From contig CM064509.1 in the NCBI GenBank assembly GCA_032716605.1, forward strand, positions 44,074,120 to 44,138,119: a DNA stretch of 64,000 nt, given 5' to 3'. A model generated the notes under the pieces. That model worked only from the letters and a program-made list of their open reading frames with translations, had not been told where the DNA came from and did no database searches. This DNA is from Paralithodes platypus. Its lineage: Eukaryota; Arthropoda; Malacostraca; Decapoda; Lithodidae. Below, one piece after another: positions 55,126-64,000 of the stretch. The translations under genes and the position numbers were made by a program. Numbering within the stretch: the first letter of the stretch is position 1; each line of letters starts with the position of its first letter.

Positions 55126-57271
55126 CCTAAGCAGTCACCAAGAGACCCCTGACCACCTCCTCAGCAGGGAGGTAATCAGCACAAACCCAAACAAGGTAAA
55201 CAGCACGGGTATAAGGGTAAGGCCCCATACAAAGGTCATCAGGGCACTGCACCAAGCAAAACTAGTCAAGCGTCCAATGCCAACCCATCTCCCCCTCCAA
55301 AAAACTAGCCACTCATACTTTCCACATCCCAGGGCCGAGCTCCAAGGACCAGGATTGGAAAGTTGCCTTGAAGGACGAACCCCGGTTGCACCTGGGTTCG
55401 TTCCGATCATTCCGCTCAGCCGGGCCCAAGCATACCTGGGCCAGGAAGGTAGTGAGCAAAGGAATCACCTGGTGGTGGCGCCGGCGGCCTCGACTGCGTC
55501 GACCGTAGGAATATACCCCGGTGTCTCAGGAGGAAGAGGTCCTATTACAGGAAATGATTGCCAAACGGGTCCTTATTCAGGTCAATACCTATCAGCCAGT
55601 ATTCATGTCAAGACTCTTCTTAGTGCCAGAAAGGGACAGTGTGCAGATGCGACCAGTTCTAGATCTCTCGCACCTGAACACCTTTATAGAGAATTCACCC
55701 TTCAGGATGTTGACTGTACAGTAACTCAGACTCGCACTTCCGCCGCAAAGTTGGATGTGCTCGATCGATCTCAAAGATGCCTATTGGCATGTCCCTATAA
55801 ACAAGAGGTTCCAAAATGTTCTCGCTCTTAGGATCCGGCACGAGACTTATGTATTTACCAAACTTTACCAAGTATTTACCAAACTCGTCCGGCAAGCTCT
55901 TTTACCCCTGTTAGTTCGAGGCATACAGGTGTTTTGATATCTGGACGATTGGCTAGTAGTGGCGAACTCTTTAGAATTATGTCAAGACCATGTAAATCAA
56001 GTGCTAGCTCATGTTCAAACCCTAGGGTTCAAGATGAACTTGGCAAAGTCGCACCTTGTCCCCTCAAGGACTATTCGGTGGTTAGGACTGGTCTGGGACA
56101 CCTACGCTCTGACTCTTACTCAGAGTGTGGACAACCGCAACAGGTTTCGCAGGAAACTGTTCCGGTTCCTCCACAGTCTGGATACGACCAGGAAAACGTG
56201 GGATTCCCTGATCGGTTCGCTCAACTGGGTACAATTAACTGTCAAGTTGGGCCGATTGAAAGCCAAGAGATTAATCCTGGAAGGCAACTAAGTGTTCCCT
56301 TTCTTGCCGGAGAAGAAATTATGGCCAACTCCTCCATTAATCCACAAATTACTATCGGCCTGGACCAAGCACGAAGTCCTCTACTCGGTCGTAACATGGG
56401 TTTCTCCCCCTCCTACGGTATGGGTAGACACAGACGCCTCGGGGACCCTTGGTTGGGGGTATCAGTCAAGCCTAGGCCACCAGGGTCAGGGCATCTGGGT
56501 GACAGACAGCCAATCACATATCAAGAAGCAAGAGCTCTTAGTTCCCCTGTTCTTTCTCCAAACTCATGGCAGGACATTGAAGAACAAATCAATAGCGTTC
56601 AGAATGGACAATCAAACCGCAGTTTTTTGCATTCAGAAACAAGGCTCAGTGAGGTCTCGAGAGTTGTTGAACGTGTCAGAACAAATTTTTACCCTAGCCG
56701 ACTCGCTAGGGATTTCCCTGCATGCCACCTACCCTCCCCGGCGTGGCGAAAGTCTGGGCAGACGCTCTCTCTCGCCGGCGGAGCACTCTAGTAGAATGGA
56801 CAATCAAACAGGCTATCTTCAACAAGATGATTGCAAAGCCGGCCCGTCCACAGGTGGACTTGTTTGCATCAGAAGAGAACCACAGACTCCCACTCTTTCT
56901 TACACGTCACGGGGTAACCCCGGCGGGGGAACCCGATGCATTGCTGGTGGACTGGAACAGGTGGACCTCAATCTATCTGTTTCCGCCGCCAGACTCTGTG
57001 TTAATGTGCAAGGTCATTCACAAACTAAGGGATTACCGGGGCCGGGTAGCTTTGATCGCGCCACTTTGGCCGGCCCAGGTTTGGTACCACCAATTACAAC
57101 AGTGGTGCAGGACCCCCCTGTCCCTCGCGGTCTCCTTTTTCCACTTGGAAACGATTGGCAACCTTCGGACCTCGCTCAGTTTTGCCTTATGGATATTTAC
57201 TATGCCAAATGGTTAAATCAATTTGGGCCAAGTGTCACTAAGAAACTAATGAATCAGTACACACTGTCTAC
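55126..57271 (+). pseudogene. DIRS reverse transcriptase, RNase H and downstream domain
   Basis: RT in one frame from 55521: FMSRLFLVPERDSVQMRPVLD (55605-55670), TAA at 55722, CSIDLKDAYWHVPI (about 55758), TGA at 55935 directly before catalytic YLDD (55938-55949), and RWLGLVWDTY (about 56073), stop at about 56289. RNase H follows in the same frame: WVDTDASGTLGWG (about 56418), QELLVPLFF (about 56530), FRMDNQTAV (about 56600). A shift near 56720 leads to WADALSRR and the DIRS-typical PQVDLFASEENHRLPLF and YLFPPPDS domain (56850-57000) ending at 57214-57216. A solo LTR cuts the element at 57272. Confidence 0.85.
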
Positions 57272-59100
57272 TGTTACGAACTGGCACTCGGGTTCACAAG
57301 GGCTCTCAATCAGGACTCGAATACGGCTCGCTGCCACAACGGAAACACACGATCCCAACCCCTGAGTACTGCCAGCCAAACAAAAAACACCAATACCCTC
57401 CAGAGTTCAATCTGCTATAACGGGGTATACAAGAACTCGGTACTAGTGTTCAACAACAGACTAATAAAGAGACAGGAATTGTCTAGTCTGGTCAACAATC
57501 AAACAATGAAGTAAAAACAACAACACCAAAGAATAGTGTTGGCCGAAGCCGAAGTAATCCACCCTTGACTAAGAACTTAAGAAGTCCTCCACCATCTACT
57601 TCGGATCGGCACTATTACGATACGTTAATTAATAGTCCTTAAGCATCGAGCAAGGAATCTTCTGAAAAAGGTTAGATGCTTCTCGGATGCTCGTAAGAAG
57701 TACGTATCGGATTTTGAACAGTAATTCAATAAGCAAAAACACTGGCAATTAAATACTATTAAAGGTTTAAATTGGCATAAGAATAATTAAAAGAATATGC
57801 AATAGTAAATGGCAAACATTAAAAAGAAGTACTCCGCAAATGCAACGGCAATAGCCTACTCGGATTGTGCTCGTGGGCCACTAATCACTAAAGTAGCCAA
57901 GCGTGCAACACATGAAATCAATAGTGCATAAACAATATCATACATAAGGAAAGCTTCAATACTATTCTGTATCTACTAATCGAGTAAAGTCTAGCTGGGG
58001 TACTGTGGGCAAAAGGTAGCAGTGACTGAGCAAAAACGGCTCGTAGCCTAGCGAAGTCCTCACAACTGTTTAAAGTATTACGTTAAAACTAACAAGTGCA
58101 CTTTGAGAAATCCAGATCCCTTGTATCTGGTTTTCTCCCGGCTCCTTGACAAAGTAAAAACAAACTGTTAATCAAATACAGGGTGGTTAGGCTCTTGCCC
58201 TCACGCACTGTAAATTATTAACTCAACACAGTCAGCCGCGAAGACAACCTAGGCTTCACTGAACCGAAACGAGTATGCAGGTTTATCGCTTAACCACTGC
58301 ATCAAACAACAACTCGTAACACAGAAAAGCCTTACCCCAGTCTAGCATTACCTAGACCAGAAGAAAACAGGAATAATAATAATAACACACAGGGAAATGC
58401 ATATACAAGTGCAACAAACATAAATCAATCCTATTCTAAGTTAACCCTTCCAAAATAGGCTATCTAATAGGCATGTATCTCGTGAGAACTCAAGCGATAA
58501 TACGTTGGCTGACTAGCTCTGCACCAATGGGACCATGGAAGTTAAAAAGGGTAGGGAAAAGAGGAGATAAGAATGTAAAGGTAGTAGAGAAAGTTCACAT
58601 CAGTCAGAAGAATATATATAGTTAGCAAGGGAAATGAGAAGTCACTCTGCCTAATGAGTTCTGATGAAAAAATGGCTAGACTTCCCTTTTTATACCCGGC
58701 CCTCTAGTGAGCCCAACGTGAACTACTAAGGACCGCCCACTGACAATCATTACGTAATTTCTCTCTCTCCTCTGGGATAGACAAAGGCTCCCCTAGCACT
58801 GAGGGGAGGGGGGAGGGGGGAGCGCTAGCGAGCCAGGCCCACCTCCCGCATGGCGCACCCACTGACCCCCAACTGTGGCTGCTGCTTCTCCCATCATTAC
58901 AAATAAGTTTTACACACAATACTTATAACTAATGATATAAAATAGAACTCGTTGACTCAGATGAAAACAAAATACATATTCATATTACTTATAGTACAAC
59001 GGCTCACATGAACTAAGTTAGGAAACTCTACATAGACTACAGCCAAAGTTCCTGCCCTGACGATCCTAGCGAGAGTGGGGCATGACTAGGCGTTCTGTAC
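57272..59100 (-). repeat. Solo LTR of the Gmr1-like family, diverged
   Basis: Starts TGTTACGAACTGGCACTC like the reverse-oriented LTRs of element 2 and shares internal blocks (agtcctgatctcaagtatctggt-like and the 'ccagatcccttgtatctgg' stretch near 58110). Right end near 59100 (ttctgtaca, altered from ttcgtaaca). About 1.83 kb, no internal genes. Target duplication not clear (ctac against gtac). It separates the DIRS RT/RH part from the recombinase. Confidence 0.75.
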
Positions 59101-60517
59101 AGCATGCTCACACGTGGACATGCGTCACACTACCAGGAGACAATATCAATCTCATTGGAAAACTTTTACAACCTGGATTGTTGAGTCAGGGCAAACGACT
59201 GCCTCGGCAGCCTTAATTTTCAAGTACTTAGACTATCTATTTGAGCAGAAGCATTTTTCGGTCATAACGTTAAAAAATCATCTGTCTGCCATTAGGACCC
59301 CCTTCCTTAACCCTTTATTAGCGGCTCACCACTTAAGTCGTATTTAATAAAGCTGGACTATGTGGCGGCGCTCGACATAACTCGAGTGGCAATTTCAGCA
59401 CGTAATGTGGCTGAGAGAGAGAGACAAGTGGTGGCAGGAGACTAGCGAGCGTATGACTGCTCCAGACCACCGCGGCGAACCTACTGACACAAATCTCAGC
59501 TCCCTCCTCCCTCTCTCACTCGCTACATACTCAATTATGTACCGAAAGTACCGAATTACCTGCTTTTTGCACTCGCGTTGCACGGTTATTGCAAGAAAAC
59601 TATCCATCATACAAGGATCGTTATGGTGTCATTCGAAAGCTCTGTTTATGCCCTTTCAGGGATAGATACTTGTTTTACGTTCTGGGTCTTATTTAGGCAT
59701 GAAAATGATCACGTAAACAGCCCTATTTTGGCTAAAAACACCCCGCTGGGCGGTACACATAAATAAACCGCATAGGCCGCTCGTAAGGTGTTAATCTCAC
59801 CGGCCTTTCTATACCGCAGGCGGAGGAGAAAGGTTTCATGAGGGCGTGTTTCAAGCTTCGTCCACCTCCCCGCCAGCTCATGCCCACCTGGTCCCTTGAT
59901 GAAGCCTTAGAATTGCTTCAATCGCGCAAGTATAATAATGCGCCGGATTTTGATTCACTTTTGAAAAAGGCTGTCTTTCTCATGGCACTTGCCACCAGAA
60001 ACCGGGTGTCGGACAAGGCGGCGATGAGCAACGAACCAAACTGTCTCAGGTTTGGGAGACTGCACGACCATGTTCAAATCGCGCCGTTTCCTTCCTTTAT
60101 TGCTAAGAACGAACATTCGGACCATGTTTTTTCTGAATTTTCCGTCCTGGCCTTGAAGAGAGGCCTCATTCATCATATTTTATGTCCTGTGCAACACTCA
60201 CAAAGTTTATGAGGGCTGCGCAACCTCGCCAACCAGGTACTTTATGGGTTAACCGGACAGGTAAACGTGTTACAAAACGGAAGTTAGCTTCCTTGCTTGT
60301 CGACGTTATCAGGGAAAGCAATCGCGGCGTGATAGGCAGGGATCACAATATTATGAAATGGGTAGTATCCCTCAGATTTTTGCGAAATTTTTCGATTGAG
60401 GATTTTGCTAAAACCCAACTTTGGGCTTCCAATCATACTTTCCTTACACGCTACCTGTCTGTTGCTCTAGATAAACCAAAGCGTACCTGTGTAGCTTTAC
60501 GGCAATGGGTACAGTAG
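59101..60517 (+). pseudogene. DIRS tyrosine recombinase
   Basis: Integrates the circular DNA copy by site-specific recombination. N-terminal SAM-like part: MRHTTRRQYQSHWKTF (about 59119) to HLSAIRTPFL (about 59300). MITE-1 interrupts at 59307 and its removal keeps the frame into LTGLSIPQAEE (about 59795). The catalytic part has LMALATRNRVSD (active-site Arg region, about 59970). A one-base shift lies near 60195, then HNIMKW (about 60343) where an HxxR motif is expected, and TRYLSVA (about 60450) with the likely tyrosine. Stop at 60515-60517. The Arg of HxxR appears to be Met, so the protein is probably dead. Confidence 0.8.
59307..59794 (+). mobile_element. MITE-1 copy in the DIRS recombinase
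   Basis: TTAA at 59307-59310 and 59791-59794; deletion of 484 bp restores the reading frame. Confidence 0.95.
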
Positions 60518-61005
60518 GTATTATTATATTATATGTTGTGTTGTTTTAAAAGGGGGGGGGGTGCGGTATAGTCCATATCCCCCCTGTACCCTTGGAGATT
60601 GTGATGCATCACGAGCTGTGATAGGACGGGTTCTACAGTCCAGTATGAATTTTATTTGTTTTAATTTTAAGAAGATTTATCGCATAGTTGCAACCATGTC
60701 TGTTTTTACCAAAGTGTACAAAAATATTACTGTACAATTAGTTTAAGGAGAGAACGAATAACTACTGCAGAGTTATAGTTCTACAGGACACATGCGTGTC
60801 AACCTCTTTTTCATGCATACGATCGATTGCAACGATCTGACCATGAAGCAAGCAGTTTCTTAATGCCACGCACTGCTAGCAAATCTTTTATACCTTTTTC
60901 TATTTTTGTATTGCATACAATAAAACTTTAGAAAATGTTATCCGGATTCTTCTTCCCTAAGGTTAGGATATTTTGCGAATGTCCCGCCTCCAGTTTTGAT
61001 ATTCA
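60518..61005 (+). other. DIRS 3' untranslated region
   Basis: Mostly AT-rich with a G-run at 60552-60561. A possible polyadenylation signal AATAAA lies at 60920-60925. No gene seen. Confidence 0.5.
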
Positions 61006-61112
61006 GGCGAAGTCGTCAATGATGAAGGGGCCCTATTAAATTATAGGTTTGATTCCCGAAGGGAAGTAGAGAAAACCTAATATTTAGTAGGGCCCCGTAA
61101 TCATTGACGACT
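61006..61112. repeat. DIRS internal complementary region
   Basis: Its first half (aggcgaagtcgtcaatgatg..ttaaat, about 61006-61042) is the reverse complement of the element's left end. Its second half (tataggtttgattcccg..cattgacgac, about 61043-61112) is the reverse complement of the right end. This is the expected template for joining the ends during DIRS circle formation. Confidence 0.9.
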
Positions 61113-61169
61113 CGGGCCCTCCCGACAATCCCATTTCCATTCGCTGATTTCTATAGTATATTCTTGGTA

Positions 61170-61513
61170 TATCAGTGAAGGAGGAAAATGGCCGCTAGGG
61201 GGCCTGGTGTCGGGGAAGCAAAGCATGAGAAATCCACGAATATGGCAAGTCATATGATAACAGACATTAAGTTATTATTTATTTTTTATGGAGTTTTTTT
61301 CTGTAGGGTACCCGATCAAAATGACGATCCCATGAGGGAATTAAGCGTACACTTATGACGAGTACTCCATGATACTTCCGCGCGGGCTATTCAAAATGCT
61401 GGCGCAGGATGTTGAATGGAGACTATTATTACTAATAGGCGAAGTCGTCAATGATTACGGGGCCCTACTAAATATTAGGTTTTCTCTACTTCCCTTCGGG
61501 AATCAAACCTATA
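61170..61513. repeat. Right inverted terminal repeat of the DIRS element
   Basis: Complement of the left repeat, extended by a terminal segment ending ..AATCAAACCTATA at 61513, the end predicted by the internal complementary region. Confidence 0.9.
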
Positions 61514-61518
61514 ATATA

Positions 61519-61592
<74 letters not shown>

Positions 61593-61672
61593 TACATACA
61601 TACATACAAACATACATACACACATACATTCATACACACATACATACATTAATACATATGTATATATATATA
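61514..61672. repeat. TA / CATA microsatellite right of the DIRS element
   Basis: (TA)n then CATA repeats with the same compound motif as the left flank. Confidence 0.9.
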
Positions 61673-61820
61673 CTTCGGAAATATGCTGCCCGGCTCCCCC
61701 GCCCACAAACATCGGCAAATATCATCCCACTTCGTCTAGTGTCCACCAGATTGTTCTCACTCTTGACCACAACAGCGGTCACAGACAGCACCCACCCAGG
61801 CACCCACAACCAATATATTC

Positions 61821-62040
61821 TTAACCCCTTCTGTACTGGTACCGTCCTTTTTACTTTAATTTGGTTACTATTAGACAATTTAATTCAGTTTACAAAGGGC
61901 CTTCAGAACTTAACAGGCTTCGAACTACTGTATCTCACTTTACCTTTTATGCTATCTCATAGCCTTCTTAAACTGTACCAAATCGTCTAAATATAGCAAG
62001 ATAAAAATACAAAAGACGTCGCCGGTACAGAAGGTGTTAA
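61821..62040. mobile_element. MITE-2, 220-bp TTAA element
   Basis: TTAA at 61821-61824 and 62037-62040. Inverted ends CCCCTTCTGTACTGG and CACCTTCTGTACCGG (13 of 15 match). Non-coding. Lies in otherwise unassigned DNA (61673-62225). Confidence 0.85.
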
Positions 62041-62225
62041 TAGTAAAATAATGTGTTTCTATATATATTTGTCTTTGTTGTAAAATAAATTAATTTAATG
62101 TCCAATTATGAATGTGAAACTTCCGCTTCTAAAATTATTTTGTTTATCTTTAACACCCAAATAGGTATAGATGTGATTGTTTATATAACATACACAACTA
62201 ATCGAAACAATGTTCTAAAATATAT

Positions 62226-62862
62226 CTATCGATCTATTGCCTGACGCCGTGATCCCCGAAGGGGTGGCCACGAACGAACCGCCCCCATGCACCTCTGTCC
62301 CCAGTCAGTCGACGCCCCTCCCCCCAACCAGCACCGCCTTCGTTCATGTACTTCCTCACTCCATCCTTCCACCTCTCATTCGGTCTACCTCTCCCTCTCT
62401 GTCCCTCCACCTCGCTCTCGTACACCCTCTTAGTCATTCTCTCGCTGTCCATACGTTCCATATGGCCGAACCATCTCAAGTTGTTCCTTTTCACAATTTC
62501 CAGCACATCTACCTCCACACCACACCTCCTTCTTACTTCCTCATTAGTCTGTCTATCCCTCCATGTAACTCCGCACACACTTCTTAAGTAATTCATTTCC
62601 ACCGCTCTCACTCTTGGTCTGAGTCTCTCAACCAACGTCTATGCTTCGCTTCCGTAAGTCAGTGTCGGAATTACCACACTGTCATGCAAGGACTTCTTCA
62701 CTTCCATACTGACCACCCTATTTCTTGTTACTGCTTTTAGCGTTGCTACAACCTTCTTCCCCTGTTGTACCCTCTCCCGCACTTCTTCATCCATTGTCCC
62801 ATCTTTACTCAACACACTGCCCAGATACTTAAAAGATTTGACGATCTCCATAGCCTGACCGT
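62226..62862 (-). mobile_element. RTE-like LINE 3' fragment
   Basis: Second copy of the family at 30789-31295, 130 bp longer at its 5' side. Flanked by aatatat (62219-62225, 62863-62869). On minus: SFKYLGSVLSKDGTMDEEVRERV (62835-62765), SLHDSVVIPTLTYGSEA, then VERLRPRVRAVE to FGDHGVRQ (62635-62234). A stop separates the two parts at 62637-62639. The tail is a short TATC/GATC repeat at 62226-62240. Confidence 0.85.
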
Positions 62863-62962
62863 AATATATGCAAATTGTAAAGTATACAAGAACAGATACA
62901 AATAAGAAAATTAATATATTAGACATGCATACGCCAAATAGGAAATTAAAATTGCTTAACAA

Positions 62963-63022
<60 letters not shown>

Positions 63023-63775
63023 GATGACAAATATTTACAATCCATGTAGTGTATATGAATATATATAAATAAATAATTGAATACACAAGGTATATACAAA
63101 TATAATAGTAAAGGTATATGGCATTATTAAAATTATATTGCAACACATGAATATACAAAAATACCAAGAATATAAAATTATGAAATCAACAAAGTAAAAT
63201 AAGAAAATAATTAAATACATACATGAATATGTAAATACAATAAAAGGTAAATAGTGGACGTATACGGACCCATACAATACAAATTGGCAACGAAAGTGCA
63301 ATATATGCAATTAATAGTGATCATTTTCAATTAGCCAACAACTAGGCGAATATTATTTTTTCTTTCAATATACTTGCCGATTGGTTGCATGATCCGAGGA
63401 TTAACAATGAAATTGTTAGTCGAACTATATTTGGTCTGAGGTTCGATATGACACACCAGATTTCAAATGAAGAAGATTAAAACAATCATAAATATCATCA
63501 TATTTTACTGCACTTTAGAATGGCAATTGAGAGAACAAGCAAATGATCATGAACTTTTGTTTCGTAAGTTATTTTGTGCAATATCGAACCAGTGTACCGC
63601 TTGTCTTCTCATGAATGTGCTCTGTCATTATTTCACAATCCATGCAAATTGCAAGATTTGGAACCTGAAAATCATTTGCTTGAGACCCCAAATGGGTCTG
63701 GGTCTCTGAGTATTTCTCTTGGACGATTTAGGTGTGTGTGATTTTTGTGTTTTGTTTCTTGTTGTGTTGTGTTGA
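62863..63775. other. AT-rich DNA with a TA microsatellite
   Basis: (TA)n at about 62967-63017. The rest is AT-rich with no frame, family or RNA gene I can support; 63700-63760 is GT-rich. Confidence 0.5.
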
Positions 63776-64000
63776 CCCTGGTCGGGCTCTGTCTGGTCGT
63801 GTTACACAGGCCGCCTGCCAAGACACTCTGCACTAAATGATGTCATAAAACGGGCCCTGCAGAGTGCTAACTATGCATCAATCCTCGAACCACATAGACT
63901 TCACAGAGAAGACGGCAAACGGCCAGATGGGATGACCACTTTCTCTTACAAGAATGGCCGGTGCCTCGTGTGGGATGCCACATGTGTTGACACTTTCTCT
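63776..64000 (+). CDS. Partial retroelement-like C-terminal domain (RPDG..WDAT), runs off window
   Basis: Open in one frame from 63776 to the window end without a stop. Visible motifs: [16 protein letters not shown] (about 63821), [16 protein letters not shown] (about 63888) and [13 protein letters not shown] (63962-64000). This combination is familiar from uncharacterised proteins of invertebrate retroelements; the RPD..WDAT spacing resembles the PD-(D/E)XK-type restriction-like endonuclease of some LINEs, but that is inference. No start codon is claimed; the upstream boundary is a TGA at 63773-63775. Confidence 0.5.

Larger units (their letters stand above)
44965..61513 (+). mobile_element. 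DIRS-type tyrosine-recombinase retrotransposon with four insertions
   Basis: DIRS elements use RT plus a tyrosine recombinase and make no target duplication. Present here: left inverted repeat (44965-45270), gag, RT, RNase H and the DIRS-specific downstream domain, YR, internal complementary region (61006-61112) and right inverted repeat (61170-61513). Insertions: MITE-1 twice, piggyBac-like element C, a solo LTR. About 8 kb without them. All genes carry stops or shifts. Confidence 0.92.

Noticed and set aside
55934..56791. 285-codon frame over the DIRS RT region
   Set aside because: Alternate frame; the RT motifs YLDD and RWLGLVWDTY are in another frame.
1..64000. Host protein-coding gene
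   Set aside because: Every long frame with recognisable motifs belongs to a mobile element; no exon-like structure with splice sites could be supported.

Overview
This is eukaryotic, almost certainly metazoan, DNA made of nested transposable elements. I find no host gene, no rRNA and no convincing functional tRNA. The mixture (Penelope-like, DIRS, Ty3/gypsy including an integrase-first type, jockey-group and RTE-like LINEs, large piggyBac-like elements, TTAA MITEs, long TA and CATA microsatellites) suits an invertebrate. An arthropod such as a crustacean is plausible, but nothing here fixes the species.

Left block (1-25967): a Penelope-like element (458-2757, 3' part probably 20720-21339) carries a TTAA MITE at 762-1386 and abuts a MITE-1 copy at the window edge. 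It is split by piggyBac-like element A (2758-20719, minus). A itself holds a 5'-truncated LINE (3396-5746) and a full LTR retrotransposon, element 1 (6164-16482, plus, TSD CCAT), which holds three MITE-1 copies. A second piggyBac-like element, B (21340-25967, minus), follows.

Middle block (25989-44600): a conventional Ty3/gypsy element (gag-PR-RT-RH-IN, plus) is interrupted inside its RT by an RTE-like LINE scrap (30789-31295) and by a complete minus-strand LTR element 2 (31428-41494, TSD CCAG) with two MITE-1 copies. Elements 1 and 2 are one family in which integrase lies upstream of reverse transcriptase, as in Gmr1-like elements.

Right block (44965-61513): a DIRS element with inverted terminal repeats and an internal complementary region holds two MITE-1 copies, piggyBac-like element C (48552-54259, plus) and a solo LTR. 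Similar TA/CATA microsatellites flank it. The tail (61514-64000) has a 220-bp TTAA MITE, another RTE-like scrap, AT-rich filler and the start of a retroelement-like reading frame that runs off the window.

Most insertions can be proved inside the window: TTAA or 4-bp target duplications are visible, several empty sites exist in sister copies, and removing an insert often rejoins the interrupted reading frame. Most coding regions are broken by stops or frameshifts. The best preserved are the piggyBac-like transposases of B and C.
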